Positions 26,597 through 36,268 are shown, counted from the stretch's first letter. The stretch: DNA of 64,000 nt from Micrococcales bacterium (GCA_009777345.1 WRMB01000005.1:25733-89732), one strand, 5' to 3'. Notes: generated by a model not told the origin, from the sequence alone. Numbers and translations: made by a program.

Positions 26597-28123
26597 TCAG
26601 GAGGCGTCGGCCTCGTCCGGGTCGGTCCACACGCCCTGGTCGCGTTCGGCGGCCAGCTCGGCCCGGGCGGCGGCCTTGGCGTCCATGCGGTCCAGGTGGG
26701 CGCGACGGCGGTCCTGACGGCTGGGTCGGGTGCGGGAGTCCAGCCGCGGGTCGGTGCCGCGGGCGCCGAGCAGCTCGGCCCCGGTGGTCAGGGTGGGTTC
26801 CCAGTCGAAGACGACCGCGTCGTCGTCGGGGCCGATCCGGACCTCGTCCCCCGCCACGGCCCCGGCCGCGAGCAGCGCGTCCTCGATGCCGAGCCGGGCC
26901 AGCCGGTCGGCCAGGTAGCCGACGGCCTCGTCGTTGGCGAAGTCGGTCTGCCGCACCCAGCGCTCGGGCTTGTCGCCGCGCACCTGGAACCACAGCACCG
27001 TGCCCTGCTGGCGCCGGGTCACGGTGAAGCCCTGGTCGTCTACGGCCCGGGGTCGCAGCACGACGCGGGTCGGTTCGGGGACGGGTTCGGCGGCCCGGGC
27101 CGCCACCACGTGCTCGGCCAGGGCGAAGGTCAGGGCGCGCAGCCCGGTGTGGGCGACGGCGGACACCGCGAATACCGGCAGCCCGCGGCCTTCCAGGTCG
27201 GCGCGCACCAGCTCGGCCAGCTCGGCCGCCTCGGGCACGTCCACCTTGTTCAGCACCACCACCCGGGGGCGCTCGGACATCGGGGTGCGACCCCAGCGTT
27301 CGTCCAGGTCAGCCGAATAGGCAGCTAGCTCCGCTTCGATGGTGTCGAAGTCGGTCAGCGGGTCGCGGCCCGGTTCCAGCGTCGCGCAGTCCAGCACGTG
27401 CACCAGCACCGCACAGCGTTCGACGTGCCGCAGGAACTCCAGGCCCAGCCCCTTGCCCTGCGAGGCGCCCGGGATCAGGCCCGGCACGTCGGCGACCGTA
27501 TACCGGGCCGACCCGGCCTGGACCACGCCGAGGTTCGGCACCAGCGTCGTGAACGGGTAGTCGGCGATCTTCGGCCGGGCCGCCGACATGGCGGCGACCA
27601 GGCTGGACTTGCCCGCGCTGGGGAACCCGACCAGCGCCACGTCCGCGACGGTCTTCAGTTCCAGCACCACGTCCACGGCCTGGCCCGGTTCGCCGAGCAG
27701 CGCGAACCCCGGCGCACGACGGCGCGGCGAGGCCAGCGCCGCGTTGCCCAGCCCGCCCCGACCGCCGACCGCGACCACGTGCCGCGCCCCCGGCCCGACC
27801 AGGTCGACCAGCACCGTCCCGTCGGGTGCGAGCACCACGGTGCCGTCCGGGACCGGCAGCTCCAGGTCGTCCGCCGACGCCCCGGACCGGTTGTCACCCA
27901 TCCCCTGGGTGCCGGACGCGGCCTTGCGGTGCGGTGCGTGGTGGTAGTCCAGCAGGGTCGTGACCCGCGGGTCCACGACCAGCACGACGGACCCGCCGTG
28001 CCCGCCGTCACCGCCGTCCGGACCGGCCAGCGGCTTGTACTTCTCCCGGCGGACCGACGCACAGCCGTGCCCGCCGTCACCGGCCGTCGCGTGCAGCACG
28101 ACCCGGTCGACGAACGTCGCCAC
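26597..28123 (-). CDS. obg: GTPase Obg/CgtA
   Basis: 508 residues from GTG 28123, preceded by GAGAGGAG at 6 nt; the upstream in-frame ATG lacks a site. The glycine-rich Obg domain (1-160) begins [18 protein letters not shown]. The G domain carries [11 protein letters not shown] (P-loop), [16 protein letters not shown] and a late SAV segment. A C-terminal OCT domain (about 340-420) and a charged tail follow. Obg is an essential ribosome- and stress-linked GTPase. The order rplU-rpmA-obg-proB is widely conserved. A cluster of hairpins lies just upstream. Confidence 0.95.
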   Translation of the reverse strand: MATFVDRVVLHATAGDGGHGCASVRREKYKPLAGPDGGDGGHGGSVVLVVDPRVTTLLDYHHAPHRKAASGTQGMGDNRSGASADDLELPVPDGTVVLAPDGTVLVDLVGPGARHVVAVGGRGGLGNAALASPRRRAPGFALLGEPGQAVDVVLELKTVADVALVGFPSAGKSSLVAAMSAARPKIADYPFTTLVPNLGVVQAGSARYTVADVPGLIPGASQGKGLGLEFLRHVERCAVLVHVLDCATLEPGRDPLTDFDTIEAELAAYSADLDERWGRTPMSERPRVVVLNKVDVPEAAELAELVRADLEGRGLPVFAVSAVAHTGLRALTFALAEHVVAARAAEPVPEPTRVVLRPRAVDDQGFTVTRRQQGTVLWFQVRGDKPERWVRQTDFANDEAVGYLADRLARLGIEDALLAAGAVAGDEVRIGPDDDAVVFDWEPTLTTGAELLGARGTDPRLDSRTRPSRQDRRRAHLDRMDAKAAARAELAAERDQGVWTDPDEADAS

Positions 28124-28144
28124 GGCAGCTCCTCTCGATGACGA

Positions 28145-28226
28145 AAAGGGGCGCACCGGGTGGTGCACCCCTTTGTGGCACCTCTGGGTGCCTCTCGTCA
28201 GGGCGCCCCTTCGTGGGGGACGCCCC
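28145..28226 (-). terminator. Cluster of three hairpins between rpmA and obg
   Basis: Three inverted repeats lie in the 171-bp gap. 28145-28174 has 13-bp arms with one mismatch around GGGT and, on the minus strand, ends in CCCCTTTTCG. 28178-28193 is GGCACC...GGTGCC-like, and 28201-28226 pairs GGGCGCCCC with GGGG.CGCCCC. The first is terminator-like and stands 22 nt before the obg start, so partial termination or attenuation between ribosomal protein genes and obg is plausible. Confidence 0.55.
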
Positions 28227-28294
28227 GTCTAGCAGGACGGTCTCGTGGACCCCCTGTATCGGATGTCCGGCGCCGTCGGTACGAAGCGCGAGGC

Positions 28295-28552
28295 TCAGGC
28301 CTCGGCCACAACCACGTCGACGACCTTGCGGCCCCGGCGCGTGGCGAAGGCCACCGCACCGGCGCTCAGCGCGAACAGGGTGTCGTCCCTGCCGCGCCCT
28401 ACGTTGTTACCCGGGTGGAAGTGCGTGCCACGCTGACGCACCAGGATCTCTCCCGCGCGCACCTGCTGCCCGCCGAACCGCTTGACCCCCAGCCGCTGCG
28501 CGTTGGAGTCACGACCGTTGCGCGAGGAGCTCGCGCCTTTCTTGTGTGCCAT
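28295..28552 (-). CDS. rpmA: 50S ribosomal protein L27
   Basis: 85 residues. The N-terminus [19 protein letters not shown] is diagnostic of L27, followed by [20 protein letters not shown] and [16 protein letters not shown]. There is no N-terminal extension of the kind cleaved in firmicutes. 12 nt downstream of rplU in the conserved rplU-rpmA-obg order. The L27 tail contacts the peptidyl-transferase centre. Confidence 0.97.
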   Translation of the reverse strand: MAHKKGASSSRNGRDSNAQRLGVKRFGGQQVRAGEILVRQRGTHFHPGNNVGRGRDDTLFALSAGAVAFATRRGRKVVDVVVAEA

Positions 28553-28564
28553 CTGCGGGCTCCC

Positions 28565-28888
28565 TTACGCCTTGATACCGGTGACCTTGAGCCGGGTCAG
28601 CTTCTGCCGGTGACCCTGGCGCTTGCGGTACCCAGTCTTGTTCTTGAACTTCATGATCGTGATCTTCGGGCCCTTGTCGTCCCGGACGACCTCGGCGGTG
28701 ACCGAGACCTTCGCCAGGGCGGCGGCGTCCGAGGTCACCTTCTCGCCGTCGACGAGCAGCAGCGCAGGCAGCTGGACGCTGGCACCGGTCCCGGCTGCCA
28801 ACCTGTCGACGACGAGCACGTCACCGACGGAGACCTTCTCCTGACGGCCGCCGGCCTTGACGATCGCGTATACCACGGGGCTGCTCAC
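28565..28888 (-). CDS. rplU: 50S ribosomal protein L21
   Basis: 107 residues from GTG 28888; a second GTG four codons on would give the more usual MVYAIVK start. [14 protein letters not shown] at the N-terminus and [17 protein letters not shown] at the C-terminus are family hallmarks. It binds 23S rRNA early in 50S assembly. The short hairpin with flanking direct repeats (28890-28923) is immediately upstream. Confidence 0.96.
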   Translation of the reverse strand: MSSPVVYAIVKAGGRQEKVSVGDVLVVDRLAAGTGASVQLPALLLVDGEKVTSDAAALAKVSVTAEVVRDDKGPKITIMKFKNKTGYRKRQGHRQKLTRLKVTGIKA

Positions 28889-28889
28889 T

Positions 28890-28923
28890 TCTGCTCGGAC
28901 CCTTGATTAGGGTCTGCTCGGAC
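28890..28923 (-). promoter_or_regulatory. Short hairpin flanked by direct repeats in the rplU leader
   Basis: On the mRNA strand, two 11-base copies of GTCCGAGCAGA (28923-28913 and 28900-28890) enclose a 6-bp stem GACCCT/AGGGTC with a 5-nt loop (28898-28914). The stem contains the only AGGG near the start codon, so folding could mask the ribosome-binding site. Autogenous control is an inference. The remaining leader up to the rne end (28924-29080) shows no gene. Confidence 0.4.
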
Positions 28924-29080
28924 TTCGGACTGCTTCCACCTGCGGGCACCCAGCCCCAGTACCTGTAAGACTGCTGGTCAGACGACTGCTAGGTCTCACG
29001 ACGTGGGCCACGGCTGACTGATCGCTCAGCTGCCTGACGGCGGCTCGGCGGGCACACCTGCAGTGTGCCGACCGTCAAGG

Positions 29081-31828
29081 TTACGGTTGCGCGACACCCC
29101 CGGTCAAACCCACGGCTCCAGCGGTGCCGACGGTGACCGCGGACCCGTCGGTCTCCTGCCCAGCGGTCTCCGGCTCGGCGGTCGGCGCCTCGGCAGGCGC
29201 GGACCCGACCACCTGGGCATCGTCGCTCGGCTCGACGGGCTGGGCGTCAGCGGGCGTGTCGTCGCTGTCCGTCGCCGCCGCACCGCCGTCCGGCACCGCG
29301 TCGTCCGACGCGTTCTCGGGCTGCTGCTCGTGGGCCTGGGCTGCGGCCGCCGCGATCGTCGCGAGCTTCGCCTTGACCGCCTCGCGCGCCTCGGGCAGCA
29401 CCGGGACCGGCGTGTCGACAGAGCCCCGACGCCGGTGCTTGCGCCTGGCCGAAGGCTCGTCCGCCAGGGCCGGTTCGGGCCGCGCGGCCCCCACCGGTTC
29501 GCTGTGCACGAGGAAGCCCCGGCCGTGGCAGTGCTCGCAGGTCTCCGAGAATGCCTCGACCAGGCCCTGACCCACCCGTTTGCGGGTGAGCTGGACCAGG
29601 CCCAGCGACGTCACCTCGGCCACCTGGTGCTTGGTCCGGTCCCGGCCCAGCGCCTCGACCAGCCGCCGCAGCACCAGGTCCCGGTTGGACTCCAGGACCA
29701 TGTCGATGAAGTCCACGACGATCATCCCGCCGATATCGCGCAGCCTCAGCTGCCGCACGATCTCCTCGGCGGCCTCCAGGTTGTTGCGCGTCACCGTCTC
29801 TTCCAGGGTGCCGCCCGACCCGGTGAACTTGCCGGTGTTGACGTCGATGACGGTCATCGCCTCGGTCCGGTCGACGATCAGCGAACCGCCCGAGGGCAGC
29901 CAGACCTTGCGGTCCATCCCCTTGGCCAGCTGTTCGTCGATCCGGTACCTGGCGAACACCTCGGTGGGCCCGGTCCACCGGGTGACCTTCTCGGACAGGT
30001 CCGGGGCCAGCTCGGCGACGTAGCCGGAGATGGTCGTCCACGCCTGGTCGCCGGAGACGACCAGACCGGTGAAGTCGTCGTTGAACACGTCGCGGACCAC
30101 CCGGATCGCCAGGTCCGGCTCCCCCTGGAGCAGCGCCGGGGCGGCGGCGGTGCGCGACTTGGTCTCGATGGCGTCCCACTGGGCCTGCAGCCGTGCGATG
30201 TCGGCGGCCAGCTCGGCCTCGGTGGCTCCCTCGGCGGCGGTGCGCACGATGACGCCCGCCGCGTCCGGGACGATGGTGCGCAGCACCTTCTTCAGCCGGT
30301 TGCGCTCCGCGTCGGGCAGCTTGTGGCTGATCCCGGTCATCCCGCCGCGGGGCACCAGCACCAGGTACCGTCCGGCCAGGGTGACCTGCGAGGTCAGCCG
30401 GGCGCCCTTGTGCCCGATCGGGTCCTTGGTGACCTGCACCAGCACCGTGTCGCCGGACTTCAGGGCCTGCTCGATCCGGCGCGGCTGGCCGTCGAGGCCC
30501 GCGGCGTCCCAGTTCACCTCGCCCGCGTACAGCACGGCGTTGCGGCCCTTGCCGACGTCGACAAAGGCCGCCTCCATGCTGGGCAGCACGTTCTGCACCC
30601 GGCCCAGGTAGACGTTGCCGACCATCGACGACTGCGTCTGGTCGGAGACGTAGTGCTCGACGAGCACCCCGTCCTCCAGCACCGCGACCTGGGTCCGGCC
30701 GTCGCGCTCGCGCACCACCATCTGGCGTTCCACCGACTCGCGCCGGGCCAGGAACTCCGCCTCGGTGATGATCTGACGGCGACGGCCCGACTCGCGCCCG
30801 TCGCGCCGCCGCTGCCGCTTGGCCTCCAGCCGGGTGGACCCGCGCAGCGCGGTGACCTCGTCACCGCGCGACTCGCCCGCACCGTCGCCGCGCGAACCGC
30901 GCCGCCGACGACGACGACGGCTGCTGCCGCTGCCGGAGCTCTCCTCGCTGGCAGCGTCGTCCGGCTGGGCCGGTTCGGACGGTGCGGTCTCACCCGTCTG
31001 GGACTCCTCGGAGTCCGGGGCGTCGTCCGGCCGGTCGGTGCGTGACCGACGACCCCGCCGCCGCCGCCGACGACGGCCAGGCTCGGACTTCGACTCGTCC
31101 TCGCCGTCCGTCGTCTCTTGCGCAGCCGTCTCCGGCTCGTCCGCAGCCTCTGGTGCCTCGGGGGTCGCCTCTGAAGACGCCGCGGTCCGCCGCCGTCGGC
31201 CACGGGTCGGGGCTGGTCCTGGCTGGTCGGGTGCCATGGCCGCAGCGCTCTCCCCCTGGCCTTCGGCAGTACCAGCCGTCGCGGAGTCCGTCTCGTCCCG
31301 TGCCGACCGGGTCGCCTCGGAGATCGCCTCGGGCGATCCCGCCTGCGACTGGACCCGACGGCGCCGCGGTCGCTGGGACAGGTCCGGGGCCTGGAACAGC
31401 ACAGCAGTCGACGCGTGCCGCAGCCGTTCGTCCGACGCGCTGAGCACCGGCGCGGCACGCAGCTCGGCGAGCTCGGCCAGGACGTCGAGCGGCGGCGTGG
31501 CCGTCGCCGGGGCCGGGTCGGCGGGCACCGCGGGTGTCATCACGGCCCGGGTAGCCCGCCGGGAGCGTCGCCTGGGGTGCCGTGGTGGCTCAGCAGCCTG
31601 TTCCGCGGCCTGCTGTTCCGTGGCCTGGTCGGCCTCCGGCACCGCGGGTTCCGCAGCGGCGGTCCGGTCCGGGTGAGACGGGTCCTGGCCAGAACCGTCG
31701 GCGGCGGCCTGTGCCGCCGTCTCGTCGGTCGCGGGCGCGTCCGGGGGGGTCGTTCCTTCGAGAGCCGTTTCCTCAGGGGCCACTTCCTCAGAGGCCACTT
31801 CCTCAGGGGTAACTTCATCAGATGTCAC
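29081..31828 (-). CDS. rne: Ribonuclease E/G
   Basis: 915 residues from GTG 31828, which has AGGAG 8 nt upstream; the GTG 9 nt earlier touches that site and is unlikely. The first ~370 residues are a disordered acidic/Pro-Ala extension with arginine-rich blocks. The catalytic core follows: S1 domain (YLGRVQNVLPSMEAAFVDVG), the DVNTG (TVIDVNTGKF) and VVDFIDM metal-binding motifs, and the zinc-link CEHCHGRGF. A 130-residue acidic tail ends the protein. Actinobacterial RNase E/G often has the scaffold on the N-terminal side, as here. It processes rRNA and turns over mRNA. Confidence 0.94.
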   Translation of the reverse strand: MTSDEVTPEEVASEEVAPEETALEGTTPPDAPATDETAAQAAADGSGQDPSHPDRTAAAEPAVPEADQATEQQAAEQAAEPPRHPRRRSRRATRAVMTPAVPADPAPATATPPLDVLAELAELRAAPVLSASDERLRHASTAVLFQAPDLSQRPRRRRVQSQAGSPEAISEATRSARDETDSATAGTAEGQGESAAAMAPDQPGPAPTRGRRRRTAASSEATPEAPEAADEPETAAQETTDGEDESKSEPGRRRRRRRGRRSRTDRPDDAPDSEESQTGETAPSEPAQPDDAASEESSGSGSSRRRRRRRGSRGDGAGESRGDEVTALRGSTRLEAKRQRRRDGRESGRRRQIITEAEFLARRESVERQMVVRERDGRTQVAVLEDGVLVEHYVSDQTQSSMVGNVYLGRVQNVLPSMEAAFVDVGKGRNAVLYAGEVNWDAAGLDGQPRRIEQALKSGDTVLVQVTKDPIGHKGARLTSQVTLAGRYLVLVPRGGMTGISHKLPDAERNRLKKVLRTIVPDAAGVIVRTAAEGATEAELAADIARLQAQWDAIETKSRTAAAPALLQGEPDLAIRVVRDVFNDDFTGLVVSGDQAWTTISGYVAELAPDLSEKVTRWTGPTEVFARYRIDEQLAKGMDRKVWLPSGGSLIVDRTEAMTVIDVNTGKFTGSGGTLEETVTRNNLEAAEEIVRQLRLRDIGGMIVVDFIDMVLESNRDLVLRRLVEALGRDRTKHQVAEVTSLGLVQLTRKRVGQGLVEAFSETCEHCHGRGFLVHSEPVGAARPEPALADEPSARRKHRRRGSVDTPVPVLPEAREAVKAKLATIAAAAAQAHEQQPENASDDAVPDGGAAATDSDDTPADAQPVEPSDDAQVVGSAPAEAPTAEPETAGQETDGSAVTVGTAGAVGLTGGVAQP

Positions 31829-32357
31829 AGTGCGCACTCCTGCACGCCAGAACTACCGGCCCACACGTACCGGTATTTCCGTCGGTCGTTCGGTCGTCAC
31901 CGCCACGTCGGCGGGCAGTGACGGAAGTCGTCAGGCACAGGCCGCGGTGCCGGTCGGCGGTACCGTCACCAGCCCGGCTGACCTGGCCGCACCTGGGTGC
32001 GACCTGGTTCGGGCGGCGACCGGCGATCTCGCTGCGCGGCACCTGCTGGCCCTTGGCGGACCGGTCGGCGTGGTCGACCGGATCCGCCGGTCAGTATCTC
32101 ATACCAGCCCGGCGGGGCACGAGTCGGGTGTCGCCGCACGAAACCGCTCGCGACCTTGGCGTTCGCCCCGAGCCTGCGACCTGCCACGATGCGCACGCCA
32201 TGTCAGAACTCGGGACGAAGGTCCCCTAAGGACCCAACCTGCGACCCTAGATTTCCCCTGTGCGACCAGGGCTCTGGCGCCCCTGCCTCGGCAGGCGTCA
32301 GGGCTGACGGGAGCACATGTCGCCCAAGTCAACGCCTCGTAGACCACGGAGAACCGC
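31829..32357. other. Divergent intergenic region between rne and cydA
   Basis: 529 bp with no convincing gene on either strand; open frames here lack codon bias and ribosome-binding sites. It should hold the rne promoter at the left and the cydA promoter at the right. The notable element is the GGGAC-N4-GTCCC dyad at 32209-32228. A second small dyad (GGTCC-N5-GGACC, 32220-32234) overlaps it. Confidence 0.6.
32209..32228. promoter_or_regulatory. DosR/DevR-like dyad upstream of cydA
   Basis: CTCGGGACGAAGGTCCCCTA contains GGGAC (32212-32216) and GTCCC (32221-32225) four bases apart. The mycobacterial DosR box has the same core geometry (GGGAC-N4-GTCCC within 20 bp). It lies 130 bp before the cydA start, and a DevR-like regulator and DevS-like kinase are encoded at the end of the cyd cluster. 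Binding is inferred. Confidence 0.55.
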
Positions 32358-33911
32358 GTGGACAACCTCACCTTGGCACGGTGGCAGTTCGGAATCACCA
32401 CCGTCTACCACTTCATCTTCGTGCCCCTCACCATCGGCCTCTCGCTGTTGGTCGCTGTGCTCCAGACCTTCTGGTACAGGACCGGCAAGGACGAGTGGTA
32501 CCGCCTGACGAGGTTCTTCGGGAAACTCCTCCTGATCAACTTCGCCCTCGGTATCGTCACCGGTATCGTGCAGGAGTTCCAGTTCGGCATGAACTGGTCC
32601 GAATACTCCCGCTTCGTCGGTGACATCTTCGGTGCGCCGCTCGCGATGGAGGCGCTCGCCGCCTTCTTCATCGAGTCGACGTTCCTCGGCATCTGGATCT
32701 TCGGCTGGGGCCGCCTGAGCCGGGGGGTCCACCTCCTGACCATCTGGCTGGTCGCCTTCGCCGTGAACCTGTCCGCCTTCTTCATCCTCGCCGCCAACAG
32801 CTTCATGCAGTACCCGGTGGGCGCGGAGATCAACCCCGACACCGGTCGGGCGGAGATGGCGAGCCTCACCGACGTGCTGTTCAGCCAGCTGTCGATGTCC
32901 ACCCTGTGGCACACGATCTCCACCGCCTTCCTGGTGTCCGGCACCTTCATGGCCGGTATCTCCATCTGGTGGGTCGTCAAGGCCACGCGGGGCGGCAACG
33001 AGGAGCAGGCCAAGAACGTGTGGCGCAAGGGTGCCACCGTCGGTCTGGTCACCGTCGTCGTCGCTGGCGTCTCGATCGTCTTCTCCGGCCACCACCAGGC
33101 CGTCGTCATGACCGAGATCCAGCCCACCAAGATGGCCGCCGCCGAGGCGCTGTGCGTCACTCCGCCTGACGGCGAGGGCGCCGGGTTCACCATCGCTGCC
33201 TTCGGTGCCTGCACACCAGGCGAGGGCAACGACTCGGTCTCCCACATCGTCACGATCCCGGGCATGCTGTCCTGGCTGTCCACGGCTAACGCGATCGGGA
33301 TGGGCGGCGACACCAAGGCCCCCATCAAGGGTGCCGACACTCTGCGCGAAGAGTTCGCCGCAGCCTTCGACACGGAGTTCGTGGACGCTGAGAGCAACCC
33401 GGTGGTCGACGACTACATCCCGCCCGTCATGCCCGTGTTCTGGACCTTCCGTCTGATGATCGCGCTGGGGATCTTCTCCGCCGTGCTGGCCGTGTGGGGC
33501 CTGTGGGCCCTGCGGGGCGGTCGGGTGTCCAAGTCGACCGCGCTCGGCAAGTTCGCGGTGCTGTCGCTCCCGATGCCGTTCCTCGGCGCTGCCGCCGGCT
33601 GGATCTTCACCGAGATCGGCCGTCAGCCCTGGATCGTCGCCCCGCTCTACGAGTCGGGCGCCGGGAACGCTGCGGTGATCGGCACCGATCTGGCACTGCC
33701 GACCACGATCGCGGTCTCCCCCGGCGATGTCGTCGGCTCTACCTCGGTGTGGATCACCGTCGTCGGGCTCACGCTGGTCTACCTGGTCCTGGCCATCGCG
33801 TGGTTCTACCTGATGAAGCGCTACACGGCCAAGGGCCTGAACACTGAAGAGTCCGTCCCCGAGGTGAAGGCCGACTTGGACGACTCCAAGCCGCTGACCT
33901 TCTCCTACTGA
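32358..33911 (+). CDS. cydA: Cytochrome bd ubiquinol oxidase subunit I
   Basis: 517 residues from GTG. Multi-span membrane protein carrying haems b558, b595 and d; it oxidises quinol and reduces oxygen to water. N-terminal LTLARWQFGITTVYHFIFVP contains the conserved His near residue 18, and LFSQLSMSTLWHTIS the second. The quinol-loop (Q-loop) region KMAAAEALC and the GRQPW motif (EIGRQPWIVAPLY) are present. First gene of cydA-cydB-cydD-cydC. A GAGAACC purine stretch precedes the start. Confidence 0.96.
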   Translation: MDNLTLARWQFGITTVYHFIFVPLTIGLSLLVAVLQTFWYRTGKDEWYRLTRFFGKLLLINFALGIVTGIVQEFQFGMNWSEYSRFVGDIFGAPLAMEALAAFFIESTFLGIWIFGWGRLSRGVHLLTIWLVAFAVNLSAFFILAANSFMQYPVGAEINPDTGRAEMASLTDVLFSQLSMSTLWHTISTAFLVSGTFMAGISIWWVVKATRGGNEEQAKNVWRKGATVGLVTVVVAGVSIVFSGHHQAVVMTEIQPTKMAAAEALCVTPPDGEGAGFTIAAFGACTPGEGNDSVSHIVTIPGMLSWLSTANAIGMGGDTKAPIKGADTLREEFAAAFDTEFVDAESNPVVDDYIPPVMPVFWTFRLMIALGIFSAVLAVWGLWALRGGRVSKSTALGKFAVLSLPMPFLGAAAGWIFTEIGRQPWIVAPLYESGAGNAAVIGTDLALPTTIAVSPGDVVGSTSVWITVVGLTLVYLVLAIAWFYLMKRYTAKGLNTEESVPEVKADLDDSKPLTFSY

Positions 33912-33935
33912 GTCAGGAGCAGAGGACAAACTCCT

Positions 33936-36176
33936 ATGTTGATTGACGCAATGATCGCTCCTCTGGCTGCCGGGGACGTCGACCCCGCAGTGACAGAAGG
34001 CACCGCCCAGGCCCTCGTCGGCCTGCTCCACAACATGACCGCCAGCCCGAGCGGGCTCCAGATCCTCTGGTTCGCCCTCATCGCTGTCCTGTGGGCTGGT
34101 TACCTGGTGCTCGAAGGCTTCGACTTCGGCGTCGGCATGCTGCTGCCGTTCGTCGCGAAGAAGAACGCCGAGCGCCGAACCGCACTGACCACCATCGGCC
34201 CGTTCTGGGACGGCAACCAGGTCTGGTTGCTCACCGCTGGTGGTGCCACCTTCGCGGCGTTCCCCGAGTGGTACGCCACCTTGTTCCCCGCGGCCTACCT
34301 GGCCCTGTTCCTCATCCTGCTCGGGCTCATCGTCCGTGCGGTGGGCTTCGAGTACCGCGGCAAGGTCAACTCCGCGGGCTGGCGCCGGACCTGGGACTGG
34401 TGCATCATCCTCGGCTCCTGGATCCCCGCGGTCCTGTGGGGCGTGGCGTTCGCCAACCTGGTGGCCGGTGCTCGGGCAGCGGTCGACCCGGCCCAGATCG
34501 GCCCGTCGAAGATCGTCTACGACGGCAACTTCTGGAACCTGGTGTTCGACCACAACGGGTTCCTGCTGCTCGGTGGTGCGACCACGGCAGTGCTGTTCAT
34601 GGCCCACGGTGCACAGTTCCTGTCGCTCAAGACCGACGGTGCCGTCCGCAAGCGGGCCGAGAAGATGGCGTGGAAGCTGACCGCTGCCGCGACCGTCGTC
34701 GCGGCCGTCTGGGTGGTCTGGCTCGGTCTGGAGTTCACCGGCTACAACCACCTCACCATCGTGGTCTGGGCCGCCATCGTCGTGGCAGCCCTGGCCCTGA
34801 TCGCCTCCGTCCTCATGTCGTGGCGCAAGAAGTTCGGCTTCGCCTTCACCGGTACGACGGTGGCGCTGCTGGCAGCCGTGGTGATCATCTTCGGGGCGCT
34901 GTTCCCGAACGTCATCAACGGTTCTCAGGTCAAGCTCAAGGGCGACGCCATCAACGACCCGATCGTGGGCTACTTCGTCCTGAACAACGTCGGTGAAGAC
35001 GGCCTGCCGGTCGCCGAGGGCGGTCGTGCTCCGACGGTCACCGACGTGGTGAATGCCACGGTGAATGCCAACGGTGCGACTGTGGCCGAACCGGGCAAGG
35101 TTCCGGACGAGGCCGGCGACGTGACCGTGGCACTGACCAACGCGGTCCTGGCGGACGTGCTCGCCGGGAACTGGCCGGCTGGCGCCGGTGCGGTCCTCGG
35201 CAGGGCACCTGCCGACCAGGCAGAGCGCGATGTCTACGGCCCGTGCTCGATGCCCAGCACCAAGGCAGCAGTCGACGTCACGTTCCAGCGTGTCGTGGCT
35301 CTGGTCGAGGCTGGCGCCATCACGCCTGACGACATCACCGTCCCGCTGGCGGAAGGTGCTGGCGCCGACGAGGCTCTGGCGCTCACCGACGCGGTGCTCG
35401 CCGGTATCGCGGACGGCAGCTTCGGCCCCGACACCGAGCCGCTGGCTGGCGTGCTGTCCTGGGACAACGCCGCCACCGTGGTGGTCGTCACGCTGACACG
35501 CGTCCTCGGCTCGGCACCCAGCGACGCTGTCGTGGGCAGCGTGGTGGCGGACATCGCGAGCGGGAGCACCACCATCGGTGGTCTTCCGGCCGAGGCCGTG
35601 CGGACCGAGGTCGGCAACACCGTCCGGGCCGCTCTGGGCCAGCTGAACCTGACCATCGAGGCCGTGGTGGGCGCCATCCCAGGCACCCTCCAGGCCGTGG
35701 CCGACCAGGTCGTCGCCGCCGACAAGCCCGGCGCGGCCGAAGACCGGACGCTGTTCGGGGACGGCATGGACCTGTCCGACATCCTCGTCGGCGACATCAA
35801 GGGTTGGGACAAGGACAAGGGTCTGGCCAACCTCAACGGTCGGATCGCCAACGCCAACGGTGCTCTCCAGGCGCTGCACGTGCTCGGCTACCTCGAGGGT
35901 GACTACAAGGACGAGTGCCCGAAGGACGCCGACGGCAAGCTGCTCGCAGGTTGCACCGAGACGCTCAAGCCGTTCGAGGACGGCGCAGTGATCACGGGCC
36001 AGACGATGATGACCTCGTCGTCCAGCCCGCTGACGCTGAAGCTGATGACCTGGGTCGCCGTGATCCTGACGCCGATCGTCCTGGGCTACCAGGCGTGGAG
36101 CATCTGGACCTTCCGCAAGCGCATCAGCGCCGAGCGGATCCCGGCCGAGTCCGGTCTGGAGCCTGCCGACAAGTAG
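33936..36176 (+). CDS. cydB: Cytochrome bd subunit II with a ~360-residue extracytoplasmic insertion
   Basis: 746 residues against the usual ~340-380. Residues 1-328 are a normal CydB: LEGFDFGVGML, FWDGNQVWLL, AFPEWYATLF and eight membrane spans ending at ALFPNVING. Family members continue after a short loop into SSSPYTLKxMTW; here that motif (SSSSPLTLKLMTW) comes only at about 692. Residues ~330-688 (34921-36000) are an acidic Ala/Val/Thr-rich domain with three Cys (YGPCSM, DECPKD, AGCTE) and degenerate repeats (LTNAVLADVLAG, LTDAVLAGIADG). Codon usage is unchanged, so it is not an obvious recent insertion. The domain should face the outside. Confidence 0.93.
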   Translation: MLIDAMIAPLAAGDVDPAVTEGTAQALVGLLHNMTASPSGLQILWFALIAVLWAGYLVLEGFDFGVGMLLPFVAKKNAERRTALTTIGPFWDGNQVWLLTAGGATFAAFPEWYATLFPAAYLALFLILLGLIVRAVGFEYRGKVNSAGWRRTWDWCIILGSWIPAVLWGVAFANLVAGARAAVDPAQIGPSKIVYDGNFWNLVFDHNGFLLLGGATTAVLFMAHGAQFLSLKTDGAVRKRAEKMAWKLTAAATVVAAVWVVWLGLEFTGYNHLTIVVWAAIVVAALALIASVLMSWRKKFGFAFTGTTVALLAAVVIIFGALFPNVINGSQVKLKGDAINDPIVGYFVLNNVGEDGLPVAEGGRAPTVTDVVNATVNANGATVAEPGKVPDEAGDVTVALTNAVLADVLAGNWPAGAGAVLGRAPADQAERDVYGPCSMPSTKAAVDVTFQRVVALVEAGAITPDDITVPLAEGAGADEALALTDAVLAGIADGSFGPDTEPLAGVLSWDNAATVVVVTLTRVLGSAPSDAVVGSVVADIASGSTTIGGLPAEAVRTEVGNTVRAALGQLNLTIEAVVGAIPGTLQAVADQVVAADKPGAAEDRTLFGDGMDLSDILVGDIKGWDKDKGLANLNGRIANANGALQALHVLGYLEGDYKDECPKDADGKLLAGCTETLKPFEDGAVITGQTMMTSSSSPLTLKLMTWVAVILTPIVLGYQAWSIWTFRKRISAERIPAESGLEPADK

Positions 36177-36187
36177 GCACCGTCTAC

Positions 36188-36230
36188 GATCAGGGCCCCC
36201 CGTTCCCGACCGGAGCGGGGGGCCCTGATC
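36188..36230 (+). terminator. Strong terminator-like hairpin after cydB
   Basis: Perfect 15-bp arms (36188-36202 and 36216-36230; GATCAGGGCCCCCCG and its complement) with a 13-nt loop lie 11 nt after the cydB stop. No U-tract follows, as is common in high-GC actinobacteria. It separates cydAB from cydDC, which has its own promoter candidate. Confidence 0.8.
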
Positions 36231-36268
36231 ATGTCTGGTCATGTCCACCCGATACTGCCTACGCCTGG

